DNA from: Acanthornis magna
Lineage: Eukaryota > Chordata > Aves > Passeriformes > Acanthizidae
Reading direction: 5' to 3'
DNA length: 64,000 bases
NCBI GenBank assembly: GCA_036785705.1
Contig: JAWUZG010001081.1
Coordinates: 33,236-97,235 of the forward strand
Positions 6,919 through 20,200 of the stretch are shown one piece after another. Both the position numbers and the translations under genes were made by a program. The notes below the pieces were generated by a model. The model ran no database searches. It was given only the letters and a program-made list of their open reading frames with translations, and was not told the origin of the DNA. Every line of letters begins with the position of its first letter. Positions within the stretch are counted from its first letter, which is position 1.

Positions 6919-9900
6919 GGCTGCAGCATGATATGAGCAATGGTGCTGAGGCCTTGGCCTTGAGGAAGGCAGCGGGGCTGAGGTGCTGTGGAGCTTCTGA
7001 GAAAGGCTGTGTGCTGCCAGGAAGTGCTTTGTTCTAAGGTGCTCCTGCTTTTTTTGCTTGTTGAACAGACTTTGAAATTAGTTTTTGCCTGGATGGCATC
7101 ACATTGGTGTTGTCCCGCGTTTAGGGAAAGCTGCCGATGAGAAGTGGGGCCAGGCTGAAGGCTTGTTGTGACGAAAGGCCATGCCTTGGGGCCCTGTAAG
7201 CAGGGGTGCCAAAGGAGGCCCTGGCAGCTGTGCTGGGCCGCAGCAGCGGTGAGCAGCAAAGTGCCTGTGCGTGGGGCCTCTGCCAGCCGGCAGCTGTCCC
7301 CTTTGCTGCACTCGGGGGATGCGCGAAGGAGCACGGCTCCTGGGCCCCCCATCCTGCCGCTCCCGGAGGCCTCAGCCTTTGGCCGCTGAGAAGATGGCAA
7401 GGCATGTGAGAGGAGTATTTCAGTAGCTTGGAGGGGAATTTTGCCTCGTAGAGCCTCTTTGTGTGCTTGTGGGAGTGTAGGTGTGCATGCGCTGTCTGCA
7501 ATGTGGGAGAGGGGCTGCTCTGGTGGATTCAGAAGTGCTTTAGGTTTGTGCCTAAGTTAGGTCTCGAAGTTCCTGCAGTGCTATGGTAAGGGCTGTGTGG
7601 ATCGTTTGCTGAGGTCTTGGGTTTCAGCTCAGTTCTAAGTGAAGTGTTGTGTAGTTGAAGTCCAGTTCAGTTGCAATGCCCTTAAGTGCTGTTGCTGCCC
7701 TAAGTTGTTGATTTGAATTTGGATTATCAAGTGAAATGTTGCTCAAGTTGAAGTGCTCCTAAGGGAAGTGCTCTTGAGCCTTTGAGCCATGTTCTTCTTA
7801 TCCTGAGCCTTTGTCTTCTTTAGAGACACAGCCTCACACATACGGACAGACAGACAGACATAGATAATTTGGGTTTGATTTCATTTTGGATTGATTGAGT
7901 CTGGATTTTTGTTTGTTGCTTTTCCTCGCTGTGCTTTGAGCATGGTGTAAGTAGTAGAGTGAAGCTTGGCAAGGAAGCTTGTCCTGCTGTGGCTTTTCCA
8001 TGAATTCTTTCTTTGCCGATAGTTTTCCTATGATTCTTGGAGTGATGTGCAAGTGCCTGTGCCATCACATGTCTTTAGCAGCGTGGAGCCACCTGGGATG
8101 TCAGCAGCGAGGTGCTGTGAGTGAGTGCCTGTGACACCAGGGCTTCTGGGCAGCGTGCGGACTCGTGGCGTGTGCCTATGGCTGTCCTGGGACGGCCTGT
8201 GAGCTCAGTGTTCTTTTGAAAGCTGGATAGCTGTGGCGTGTCCCCAGGGAGTTCCTGTGACAAGATGTGACCTCGTGGCTCTTTGGCAGCCTGGAGATGG
8301 CTGGAGTGTGGCCAGGGGGCAAGTGTGAGTGTCAGGGACTTGCCAGGTCTTGAGGAGGATGGAGGGTGCAGGGATGTCCCCATGGAGCCCCTGTGAGTGC
8401 CTGTGAGCTGGCGGCACCTTAGCAGCGTGAGACTGGTGGGCTGTCAGCCCTGAGAGGCTGTTGAAGGCCGTGATCTCGGTGCAGAGAGGTTTGTCAAATG
8501 GGAGACTCGTGGGATGTCCGTATGGAGCCGCTGGGGTTGTGTGTGCCCTCAGTGTTCTTGAGGAGCCTCGAGAGCCCTGGGATGGCCCCGTGGAAGCACA
8601 GGGAGTGGCTGTGACACAGCAGCGGTGCCTGATGTGATGAAAGGGCCCTGGGATGTCAGCTTGGAATGGCTGTGAGTGCCTGAGAGCACAGGTCTGTCTC
8701 TCATGGCCAGAGAGCTGTGGCAGGTGCCCATGGTAGGTGTGTGAGTGCAGGTGAGCTCAGGGCTCTGCAGAAGGCTGTAGGCCTGTGGGCTGTGAGGCTG
8801 GAAGGCCTGGGAGTGCTTTTGAGCGGAGTGCTGTGTAGCAGTCGGGAGCCGCCTGGGAGGTTGTAGCAGGATGCTTTGGGCTGGCTGCTTTGCCTTGGAA
8901 CGTGGTGCAGGCACTTGGAGCATGTGCTATTTGCAAATGTCTCCAGGTGTCTTTCAGAGGGCCAGCGTGTGTTGTTTTGGCGTTGAATTCTGCTGAAAGT
9001 CGTTCTGGCAAGGAAGCCTGCATGAAGGTGCTGCTAGTGAGGCAAAGATTTGGCAGATGAGCTGCTGCCGGGAGTTGCAGGCGTCTGCCTGACAGTCAGT
9101 CCCTTGAGAGTGTCAATGTGCAGTCAGTGCCCTTTCCTAGGGGAGGTTTTTCTAGCGTGTTCCTCCTTGGAGTGTGTGAGGGCTCGTGCTGGGGAAGTGG
9201 ACAGCAAGCAAGGGCACTCTTGGTGGTGAAGGGAGAGAGAGCTGCCCAGGAGTGTTGGTGTGGTGAGTTCCATGGAGCTCTACTTGGGAATTGGGTTTTT
9301 TTGCTTGCTGTAAGATATGACTGCTTTCCTATTGTTTTCATCGAGTGCACTCCATTGTAGTCTGTGTAGCCTCCCAGGAGCAGGTTTAGCTTTTCTATGG
9401 AGTGGTCAGTAATTGGGATTGAGTTGTTTGTGTTGAATCATTTGTGTTAGGGAAGACCTGCTTTTCTAGGAATAGATCAGATGGGCCATTTGTAAGTGCT
9501 GCGGGACAGAGTTACTTAAAGCAGGGACAGTGTGAGGCTGGGATTGGATGCAGCCGCCGCCAAGGCTCGTGTCTCTGAGAAGGAGTTGAGAAAGCCAAGG
9601 GCTGCTCTCTGGCCCTCGTGACTCAGTGGCCAGGCTGCTCTGGGAGGCTTTGTGTGAATCTGCCAGCACAGCAGCGAGAGATGTCCCCGAGGAGCTTGTG
9701 TGAGTGCAGGTGAGATCAGAGCTCTTGAGCAGCCTGGAGAGCCTGGGGATGTGGCCATGGAGCCGCCAGGATATCTGGTGACCTCGGGGTTCCTATGAGC
9801 AGAGGGAGCACTAAGATGTGCCCATGGCACCTGTGTAAGTGCCTGTGGCTGAAGGCCTCTTTTGCAGCCTGGAGAGCCTTGGCATGTGGCCATGAAGCCA

Positions 9901-10378
9901 CAGTGCGTGTCTGTGACATCAGAGCGCTTTGGCAGCATGGAAAGGCCTGGAATGGCTGCAGGGGCCAGAGGTGAGTGCCTGTGACATCACAGCTGTCCAG
10001 CAGCAGGGAGAGGGAGGGAATGTCACAGGCCATGCCCTGTGAGTTGCTGTGACAGCGTGGCTCCTTAGCAGCGTGCAGATTGCCGGGATGTTACCCTTGA
10101 GGCCCTGGCATTGCCCTTGTCGTGTGTGTTCTTCAGGAACATAGAGAGAGCCGTGGCATGTCCCCCTGGAAGTGCAGGGAGTGGCAGTTGCAAAAGAGCT
10201 CCTTAGCACTTAGAGACAGGTGGGATGTCCCCATGGAGGCACTGTGAGAGCCCGTGACCTCAGAGGTCTTTGGAAGGTGAGAGAGCCGCGGGATGCCATG
10301 GGATGTGAGCATGGGGAGCCTGTGGGCAGGTGTGATCTCCCTGCTTGTGCTGGTGCATCCCCCCCTGGCCTTTTTTCA
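6919..10378 (+). repeat. Unit 3 (3460 bp)
   Basis: First copy of the 'type II' group: AAAGGCTG, GCTTTGTTC and TTTGCTTG in the first 150 bp, CCCC in place of CCCG near 7301, CATGTG at the E-box, GTGTAGG near 7477, CACATACGG in the microsatellite, the long GTTCCTGTG form, AAGCACAG, GGCCAGAG and GGCTGGCTG. Private changes are TTTAGGG near 7121 and GGATCG at 7601-7604, which removes the only GGATCC site per unit seen in the other copies. It ends with TTCTTCAGGAAC, also seen in unit 5. Confidence 0.97.
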
Positions 10379-13300
10379 GGCTGCAGCATGATATGAGCAA
10401 TGGTGCTGAGGCCTTGGCCTTGAGGAAGGCAGCGGGGCTGAGGTGCTGTGGAGCTTCTGAGAAAGGCTGTGTGCTGCCAGGAAGTGCTTTGTTCTAAGGT
10501 GCTCCTGCTTTTTTTGCTTGTTGAACAGACTTTGAAATTAGTTTTTGCCTGGATGGCATCACATTGGTGTTGTCCCGCATTCAGGGAAAGCTGCCGATGA
10601 GAAGTGGGGCCAGGCTGAAGGCTTGTTGTGACGAAAGGCCATGCCTTGGGGCCCTGTAAGCAGGGGTGCCAAAGGAGGCCCTGGCAGCTGTGCTGGGCCA
10701 CAGCAGCGGTGAGCAGCAAAGTGCCTGTGCGTGGGGCCTCTGCCAGCCGGCAGCTGTCCCCTTTGCTGCACTCGGGGGATGCGCGAAGGAGCACGGCTCC
10801 TGGGCCCCCCATCCTGCCGCTCCCGGAGGCCTCAGCCTTTGGCCGCTGAGAAGATGGCAAGGCATGTGAGAGGAGTATTTCAGTAGCTTGGAGGGGAATT
10901 TTGCCTCGTAGAGCCTCTTTGTGTGCTTGTGGGAGTGTAGGTGTGCATGCGCTGTCTGCAATGTGGGAGAGGGGCTGCTCTGGTGGATTCAGAAGTGCTT
11001 TAGGTTTGTGCCTAAGTTAGGTCTCGAAGTTCCTGCAGTGCTATGGTAAGGGCTGTGTGGATCCTTTGCTGAGGTCTTGGGTTTCAGCTCAGTTCTAAGT
11101 GAAGTGTTGTGTAGTTGAAGTCCAGTTCAGTTGCAATGCCCTTAAGTGCTGTTGCTGCCCTAAGTTGTTGATTTGAATTTGGATTATCAAGTGAAATGTT
11201 GCTCAAGTTGAAGTGCTCCTAAGGGAAGTGCTCTTGAGCCTTTGAGCCATGTTCTTCTTATCCTGAGCCTTTGTCTTCTTTAGAGACACAGCCTCACACA
11301 TACGGACAGACAGACAGACATAGATAATTTGGGTTTGATTTCATTTTGGATTGATTGAGTCTGGATTTTTGTTTGTTGCTTTTCCTCGCTGTGCTTTGAG
11401 CATGGTGTAAGTAGTAGAGTGAAGCTTGGCAAGGAAGCTTGTCCTGCTGTGGCTTTTCCATGAATTCTTTCTTTGCCGATAGTTTTCCTATGATTCTTGG
11501 AGTGATGTGCAAGTGCCTGTGCCATCACATGTCTTTAGCAGCGTGGAGCCACCTGGGATGTCAGCAGCGAGGTGCTGTGAGTGAGTGCCTGTGACACCAG
11601 GGCTTCTGGGCAGCGTGCGGACTCGTGGCGTGTGCCTATGGCTGTCCTGGGACGGCCTGTGAGCTCAGTGTTCTTTTGAAAGCTGGATAGCTGTGGCGTG
11701 TCCCCAGGGAGTTCCTGTGACAAGATGTGACCTCGTGGCTCTTTGGCAGCCTGGAGATGGCTGGAGTGTGGCCAGGGGGCAAGTGTGAGTGTCAGGGACT
11801 TGCCAGGTCTTGAGGAGGATGGAGGGTGCAGGGATGTCCCCATGGAGCCCCTGTGAGTGCCTGTGAGCTGGCGGCACCTTAGCAGCGTGAGACTGGTGGG
11901 CTGTCAGCCCTGAGAGGCTGTTGAAGGCCGTGATCTCGGTGCAGAGAGGTTTGTCAAATGGGAGACTCGTGGGATGTCCGTATGGAGCCGCTGGGGTTGT
12001 GTGTGCCCTCAGTGTTCTTGAGGAGCCTCGAGAGCCCTGGGATGGCCCCGTGGAAGCACAGGGAGTGGCTGTGACACAGCAGCGGTGCCTGATGTGATGA
12101 AAGGGCCCTGGGATGTCAGCTTGGAATGGCTGTGAGTGCCTGAGAGCACAGGTCTGTCTCTCATGGCCAGAGAGCTGTGGCAGGTGCCCATGGTAGGTGT
12201 GTGAGTGCAGGTGAGCTCAGGGCTCTGCAGAAGGCTGTAGGCCTGTGGGCTGTGAGGCTGGAAGGCCTGGGAGTGCTTTTGAGCGGAGTGCTGTGTAGCA
12301 GTCGGGAGCCGCCTGGGAGGTTGTAGCAGGATGCTTTGGGCTGGCTGCTTTGCCTTGGAACGTGGTGCAGGCACTTGGAGCATGTGCTATTTGCAAATGT
12401 CTCCAGGTGTCTTTCAGAGGGCCAGCGTGTGTTGTTTTGGCGTTGAATTCTGCTGAAAGTCGTTCTGGCAAGGAAGCCTGCATGAAGGTGCTGCTAGTGA
12501 GGCAAAGATTTGGCAGATGAGCTGCTGCCGGGAGTTGCAGGCGTCTGCCTGACAGTCAGTCCCTTGAGAGTGTCAATGTGCAGTCAGTCCCCTTTCCTAG
12601 GGGAGGTTTTTCTAGCGTGTTCCTCCTTGGAGTGTGTGAGGGCTCGTGCTGGGGAAGTGGACAGCAAGCAAGGGCACTCTTGGTGGTGAAGGGAGAGAGA
12701 GCTGCCCAGGAGTGTTGGTGTGGTGAGTTCCATGGAGCTCTACTTGGGAATTGGGTTTTTTTGCTTGCTGTAAGATATGACTGCTTTCCTATTGTTTTCA
12801 TCGAGTGCACTCCATTGTAGTCTGTGTAGCCTCCCAGGAGCAGGTTTAGCTTTTCTATGGAGTGGTCAGTAATTGGGATTGAGTTGTTTGTGTTGAATCA
12901 TTTGTGTTAGGGAAGACCTGCTTTTCTAGGAATAGATCAGATGGGCCATTTGTAAGTGCTGCGGGACAGAGTTACTTAAAGCAGGGACAGTGTGAGGCTG
13001 GGATTGGATGCAGCCGCCGCCAAGGCTCGTGTCTCTGAGAAGGAGTTGAGAAAGCCAAGGGCTGCTCTCTGGCCCTCGTGACTCAGTGGCCAGGCTGCTC
13101 TGGGAGGCTTTGTGTGAATCTGCCAGCACAGCAGCGAGAGATGTCCCCGAGGAGCTTGTGTGAGTGCAGGTGAGATCAGAGCTCTTGAGCAGCCTGGAGA
13201 GCCTGGGGATGTGGCCATGGAGCCGCCAGGATATCTGGTGACCTCGGGGTTCCTATGAGCAGAGGGAGCACTAAGATGTGCCCATGGCACCTGTGTAAGT

Positions 13301-13838
13301 GCCTGTGGCTGAAGGCCTCTTTTGCAGCCTGGAGAGCCTTGGCATGTGGCCATGAAGCCACAGTGCGTGTCTGTGACATCAGAGCGCTTTGGCAGCATGG
13401 AAAGGCCTGGAATGGCTGCAGGGGCCAGAGGTGAGTGCCTGTGACATCACAGCTGTCCAGCAGCAGGGAGAGGGAGGGAATGTCACAGGCCATGCCCTGT
13501 GAGTTGCTGTGACAGCGTGGCTCCTTAGCAGCGTGCAGATTGCCGGGATGTTACCCTTGAGGCCCTGGCATTGCCCTTGTCGTGTGTGTTCTTTAGGAAC
13601 ATAGAGAGAGCCGTGGCATGTCCCCCTGGAAGTGCAGGGAGTGGCAGTTGCAAAAGAGCTCCTTAGCACTTAGAGACAGGTGGGATGTCCCCATGGAGGC
13701 ACTGTGAGAGCCCGTGACCTCAGAGGTCTTTGGAAGGTGAGAGAGCCGCGGGATGCCATGGGATGTGAGCATGGGGAGCCTGTGGGCAGGTGTGATCTCC
13801 CTGCTTGTGCTGGTGCATCCCCCCCTGGCCTTTTTTCA
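10379..13838 (+). repeat. Unit 4 (3460 bp)
   Basis: Type II throughout, like unit 3, but with CCCGCATTCAG near 10579 and GGGCCACAGC near 10700. Both are CpG-loss forms shared only with unit 6. It keeps GGATCC. The 3' half matches unit 3 (AAGCACAG, GGCCAGAG, GGCTGGCTG, GGCGTTGAA, GCTGCCGGG, GAGAGTGTC). Near its end it reads TTCTTTAGGAAC, intermediate between the unit 1 and unit 3 forms. Confidence 0.97.
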
Positions 13839-16800
13839 GGCTGCAGCATGATATGAGCAATGGTGCTGAGGCCTTGGCCTTGAGGAAGGCAGCGGGGCTG
13901 AGGTGCTGTGGAGCTTCTGAGAAATGCTGTGTGCTGCCAGGAAGTGCTGTGTTCTAAGGTGCTCCTGCTTTTTTTGCCTGTTGAACAGACTTTGAAATTA
14001 GTTTTTGCCTGGATGGCATCACATTGGTGTTGTCCCGCGTTCAGGGAAAGCTGCCGATGAGAAGTGGGGCCAGGCTGAAGGCTTGTTGTGACGAAAGGCC
14101 ATGCCTTGGGGCCCTGTAAGCAGGGGTGCCAAAGGAGGCCCTGGCTGCTGTGCTGGGCCGCAGCAGCGGTGAGCAGCAAAGTGCCTGTGCGTGGGGCCTC
14201 TGCCAGCCGGCAACTGTCCCGTTTGCTGCACTCGGGGGATGCGCGAAGGAGCACGGCTCCTGGGCCCCCCATCCTGCCGCTCCCGGAGGCCTCAGCCTTT
14301 GGCCGCTGAGAAGATGGCAAGGCACGTGAGAGGAGTATTTCAGTAGCTTGGAGGGGAATTTTGCCTCGTAGAGCCTCTTTGTGTGCTTGTGGGAGTGCAG
14401 GTGTGCATGCGCTGTCTGCAATGTGGGAGAGGGGCTGCTCTGGTGGATTCAGAAGTGCTTTAGGTTTGTGCCTAAGTTAGGTCTCGAAGTTCCTGCAGTG
14501 CTATGGTAAGGGCTGTGTGGATCCTTTGCTGAGGTCTTGGGTTTCAGCTCAGTTCTAAGTGAAGTGTTGTGTAGTTGAAGTCCAGTTCAGTTGCAATGCC
14601 CTTAAGTGCTGTTGCTGCCCTAAGTTGTTGATTTGAATTTGGATTATCAAGTGAAATGTTGCTCAAGTTGAAGTGCTCCTAAGGGAAGTGCTCTTGAGCC
14701 TTTGAGCCATGTTCTTCTTATCCTGAGCCTTTGTCTTCTTTAGAGACACAGCCTCACACATACGGACAGACAGACAGACATAGATAATTTGGGTTTGATT
14801 TCATTTTGGATTGATTGAGTCTGGATTTTTGTTTGTTGCTTTTCCTCGCTGTGCTTTGAGCATGGTGTAAGTAGTAGAGTGAAGCTTGGCAAGGAAGCTT
14901 GTCCTGCTGTGGCTTTTCCATGAATTCTTTCTTTGCCGATAGTTTTCCTATGATTCTTGGAGTGATGTGCAAGTGCCTGTGCCATCACATGTCTTTAGCA
15001 GCGTGGAGCCACCTGGGATGTCAGCAGCGAGGTGCTGTGAGTGAGTGCCTGTGACACCAGGGCTTCTGGGCAGCGTGCGGACTCGTGGCGTGTGCCTATG
15101 GCTGTCCTGGGACGGCCTGTGAGCTCAGTGTTCTTTTGAAAGCTGGATAGCTGTGGCGTGTCCCCAGGGAGTTCCTGTGACAAGATGTGACCTCGTGGCT
15201 CTTTGGCAGCCTGGAGATGGCTGGAGTGTGGCCAGGGGGCAAGTGTGAGTGTCAGGGACTTGCCAGGTCTTGAGGAGGATGGAGGGTGCAGGGATGTCCC
15301 CATGGAGCCCCTGTGAGTGCCTGTGAGCTGGCGGCACCTTAGCAGCGTGAGACTGGTGGGCTGTCAGCCCTGAGAGGCTGTTGAAGGCCGTGATCTCGGT
15401 GCAGAGAGGTTTGTCAAATGGGAGACTCGTGGGATGTCCGTATGGAGCCGCTGGGGTTGTGTGTGCCCTCAGTGTTCTTGAGGAGCCTCGAGAGCCCTGG
15501 GATGGCCCCGTGGAAGCACAGGGAGTGGCTGTGACACAGCAGCGGTGCCTGATGTGATGAAAGGGCCCTGGGATGTCAGCTTGGAATGGCTGTGAGTGCC
15601 TGAGAGCACAGGTCTGTCTCTCATGGCCAGAGAGCTGTGGCAGGTGCCCATGGTAGGTGTGTGAGTGCAGGTGAGCTCAGGGCTCTGCAGAAGGCTGTAG
15701 GCCTGTGGGCTGTGAGGCTGGAAGGCCTGGGAGTGCTTTTGAGCGGAGTGCTGTGTAGCAGTCGGGAGCCGCCTGGGAGGTTGTAGCAGGATGCTTTGGG
15801 CTGGCTGCTTTGCCTTGGAACGTGGTGCAGGCACTTGGAGCATGTGCTATTTGCAAATGTCTCCAGGTGTCTTTCAGAGGGCCAGCGTGTGTTGTTTTGG
15901 CGTTGAATTCTGCTGAAAGTCGTTCTGGCAAGGAAGCCTGCATGAAGGTGCTGCTAGTGAGGCAAAGATTTGGCAGATGAGCTGCTGCCGGGAGTTGCAG
16001 GCGTCTGCCTGACAGTCAGTCCCTTGAGAGTGTCAATGTGCAGTCAGTCCCCTTTCCTAGGGGAGGTTTTTCTAGCGTGTTCCTCCTTGGAGTGTGTGAG
16101 GGCTCGTGCTGGGGAAGTGGACAGCAAGCAAGGGCACTCTTGGTGGTGAAGGGAGAGAGAGCTGCCCAGGAGTGTTGGTGTGGTGAGTTCCATGGAGCTC
16201 TACTTGGGAATTGGGTTTTTTTGCTTGCTGTAAGATATGACTGCTTTCCTATTGTTTTCATCGAGTGCACTCCATTGTAGTCTGTGTAGCCTCCCAGGAG
16301 CAGGTTTAGCTTTTCTATGGAGTGGTCAGTAATTGGGATTGAGTTGTTTGTGTTGAATCATTTGTGTTAGGGAAGACCTGCTTTTCTAGGAATAGATCAG
16401 ATGGGCCATTTGTAAGTGCTGCGGGACAGAGTTACTTAAAGCAGGGACAGTGTGAGGCTGGGATTGGATGCAGCCGCCGCCAAGGCTCGTGTCTCTGAGA
16501 AGGAGTTGAGAAAGCCAAGGGCTGCTCTCTGGCCCTCGTGACTCAGTGGCCAGGCTGCTCTGGGAGGCTTTGTGTGAATCTGCCAGCACAGCAGCGAGAG
16601 ATGTCCCCGAGGAGCTTGTGTGAGTGCAGGTGAGATCAGAGCTCTTGAGCAGCCTGGAGAGCCTGGGAATGTGGCCATGGAGCCGCCAGGATATCTGGTG
16701 ACCTCGGGGTTCCTATGAGCAGAGGGAGCACTAAGATGTGCCCATGGCACCTGTGTAAGTGCCTGTGGCTGAAGGCCTCTTTTGCAGCCTGGAGAGCCTT

Positions 16801-17298
16801 GGCATGTGGCCATGAAGCCACAGTGCGTGTCTGTGACATCAGAGCGCTTTGGCAGCATGGAAAGGCCTGGAATGGCTGCAGGGGCCAGAGGTGAGTGCCT
16901 GTGACATCAGAGCTGTCCAGCAGCAGGGAGAGGGAGGGAATGTCACAGGCCATGCCCTGTGAGTTGCTGTGACAGCGTGGCTCCTTAGCAGCGTGCAGAT
17001 TGCCGGGATGTTACCCTTGAGGCCCTGGCATTGCCCTTGTCGTGTGTGTTCTTCAGGAACATAGAGAGAGCCGTGGCATGTCCCCCTGGAAGTGCAGGGA
17101 GTGGCAGTTGCAAAAGAGCTCCTTAGCACTTAGAGACAGGTGGGATGTCCCCATGGAGGCACTGTGAGAGCCCGTGACCTCAGAGGTCTTTGGAAGGTGA
17201 GAGAGCCGCGGGATGCCATGGGATGTGAGCATGGGGAGCCTGTGGGCAGGTGTGATCTCCCTGCTTGTGCTGGTGCATCCCCCCCTGGCCTTTTTTCA
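13839..17298 (+). repeat. Unit 5 (3460 bp), hybrid of type I and type II
   Basis: The first ~560 bp match unit 1, including its rare T in CTGGCTGCTG, CAACTGTCCCG, CACGTG and GTGCAGG. From the microsatellite at 14761 onward the unit matches units 3-4 (CACATACGG, AAGCACAG, GGCCAGAG, GGCTGGCTG, GGCGTTGAA, GCTGCCGGG, GAGAGTGTC, TTCTTCAGGAAC). The switch lies between 14398 and 14761. A private CCTGGGAATG occurs near 16665. Confidence 0.97.
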
Positions 17299-20200
17299 GG
17301 CTGCAGCATGATATGAGCAATGGTGCTGAGGCCTTGGCCTTGAGGAAGGCAGCGGGGCTGAGGTGCTGTGGAGCTTCTGAGAAAGGCTGTGTGCTGCCAG
17401 GAAGTGCTTTGTTCTAAGGTGCTCCTGCTTTTTTTGCTTGTTGAACAGACTTTGAAATTAGTTTTTGCCTGGATGGCATCACATTGGTGTTGTCCCGCAT
17501 TCAGGGAAAGCTGCCGATGAGAAGTGGGGCCAGGCTGAAGGCTTGTTGTGACGAAAGGCCATGCCTTGGGGCCCTGTAAGCAGGGGTGCCAAAGGAGGCC
17601 CTGGCAGCTGTGCTGGGCCACAGCAGCGGTGAGCAGCAAAGTGCCTGTGCGTGGGGCCTCTGCCAGCCGGCAGCTGTCCCCTTTGCTGCACTCGGGGGAT
17701 GCGCGAAGGAGCACGGCTCCTGGGCCCCCCATCCTGCCGCTCCCGGAGGCCTCAGCCTTTGGCCGCTGAGAAGATGGCAAGGCATGTGAGAGGAGTATTT
17801 CAGTAGCTTGGAGGGGAATTTTGCCTCGTAGAGCCTCTTTGTGTGCTTGTGGGAGTGTAGGTGTGCATGCGCTGTCTGCAATGTGGGAGAGGGGCTGCTC
17901 TGGTGGATTCAGAAGTGCTTTAGGTTTGTGCCTAAGTTAGGTCTCGAAGTTCCTGCAGTGCTATGGTAAGGGCTGTGTGGATCCTTTGCTGAGGTCTTGG
18001 GTTTCAGCTCAGTTCTAAGTGAAGTGTTGTGTAGTTGAAGTCCAGTTCAGTTGCAATGCCCTTAAGTGCTGTTGCTGCCCTAAGTTGTTGATTTGAATTT
18101 GGATTATCAAGTGAAATGTTGCTCAAGTTGAAGTGCTCCTAAGGGAAGTGCTCTTGAGCCTTTGAGCCATGTTCTTCTTATCCTGAGCCTTTGTCTTCTT
18201 TAGAGACACAGCCTCACACATACGGACAGACAGACAGACATAGATAATTTGGGTTTGATTTCATTTTGGATTGATTGAGTCTGGATTTTTGTTTGTTGCT
18301 TTTCCTCGCTGTGCTTTGAGCATGGTGTAAGTAGTAGAGTGAAGCTTGGCAAGGAAGCTTGTCCTGCTGTGGCTTTTCCATGAATTCTTTCTTTGCCGAT
18401 AGTTTTCCTATGATTCTTGGAGTGATGTGCAAGTGCCTGTGCCATCACATGTCTTTAGCAGCGTGGAGCCACCTGGGATGTCAGCAGCGAGGTGCTGTGA
18501 GTGAGTGCCTGTGACACCAGGGCTTCTGGGCAGCGTGCGGACTCGTGGCGTGTTCCTATGGCTGTCCTGGGACGGCCTGTGAGCTCAGTGTTCTTTTGAA
18601 AGCTGGATAGCTGTGGCGTGTCCCCAGGGAGTTCCTGTGACAAGATGTGACCTCGTGGCTCTTTGGCAGCCTGGAGATGGCTGGAGTGTGGCCAGGGGGC
18701 AAGTGTGAGTGTCAGGGACTTGCCAGGTCTTGAGGAGGATGGAGGGTGTAGGGATGTCCCCATGGAGCCCCTGTGAGTGCCTGTGAGCTGGCGGCACCTT
18801 AGCAGCGTGAGACTGGTGGGCTGTCAGCCCTGAGAGGCTGTTGAAGGCCGTGATCTCGGTGCAGAGAGGTTTGTCAAATGGGAGACTCGTGGGATGTCCG
18901 TATGGAGCCGCTGGGGTTGTGTGTGCCCTCAGTGTTCTTGAGGAGCCTCGAGAGCCCTGGGATGGCCCCGTGGAAGCGCAGGGAGTGGCTGTGACACAGC
19001 AGCGGTGCCTGATGTGATGAAAGGGCCCTGGGATGTCAGCTTGGAATGGCTGTGAGTGCCTGAGAGCACAGGTCTGTCTCTCATGGCCGGAGAGCTGTGG
19101 CAGGTGCCCATGGTAGGTGTGTGAGTGCAGGTGAGCTCAGGGCTCTGCAGAAGGCTGTAGGCCTGTGGGCTGTGAGGCTGGAAGGCCTGGGAGTGCTTTT
19201 GAGCGGAGTGCTGTGTAGCAGTCGGGAGCCCCCTGGGAGGTTGTAGCAGGATGCTTTGGGCCGGCTGCTTTGCCTTGGAACGTGGTGCAGGCACTTGGAG
19301 CATGTGCTATTTGCAAATGTCTCCAGGTGTCTTTCAGAGGGCCAGCGTGTGTTGTTTTGGTGTTGAATTCTGCTGAAAGTCGTTCTGGCAAGGAAGCCTG
19401 CATGAAGGTGCTGCTAGTGAGGCAAAGATTTGGCAGATGAGCTGCTGCTGGGAGTTGCAGGCGTCTGCCTGACAGTCAGTCCCTTGAGAATGTCAATGTG
19501 CAGTCAGTGCCCTTTCCTAGGGGAGGTTTTTCTAGCGTGTTCCTCCTTGGAGTGTGTGAGGGCTCGTGCTGGGGAAGTGGACAGCAAGCAAGGGCACTCT
19601 TGGTGGTGAAGGGAGAGAGAGCTGCCCAGGAGTGTTGGTGTGGTGAGTTCCATGGAGCTCTACTTGGGAATTGGGTTTTTTTGCTTGCTGTAAGATATGA
19701 CTGCTTTCCTATTGTTTTCATCGAGTGCACTCCATTGTAGTCTGTGTAGCCTCCCAGGAGCAGGTTTAGCTTTTCTATGGAGTGGTCAGTAATTGGGATT
19801 GAGTTGTTTGTGTTGAATCATTTGTGTTAGGGAAGACCTGCTTTTCTAGGAATAGATCAGATGGGCCATTTGTAAGTGCTGCGGGACAGAGTTACTTAAA
19901 GCAGGGACAGTGTGAGGCTGGGATTGGATGCAGCCGCCGCCAAGGCTCGTGTCTCTGAGAAGGAGTTGAGAAAGCCAAGGGCTGCTCTCTGGCCCTCGTG
20001 ACTCAGTGGCCAGGCTGCTCTGGGAGGCTTTGTGTGAATCTGCCAGCACAGCAGCGAGAGATGTCCCCGAGGAGCTTGTGTGAGTGCAGGTGAGATCAGA
20101 GCTCTTGAGCAGCCTGGAGAGCCTGGGGATGTGGCCATGGAGCAGCCAGGATATCTGGTGACCTCGGGGTTCCTATGAGCAGAGGGAGCACTAAGATGTG

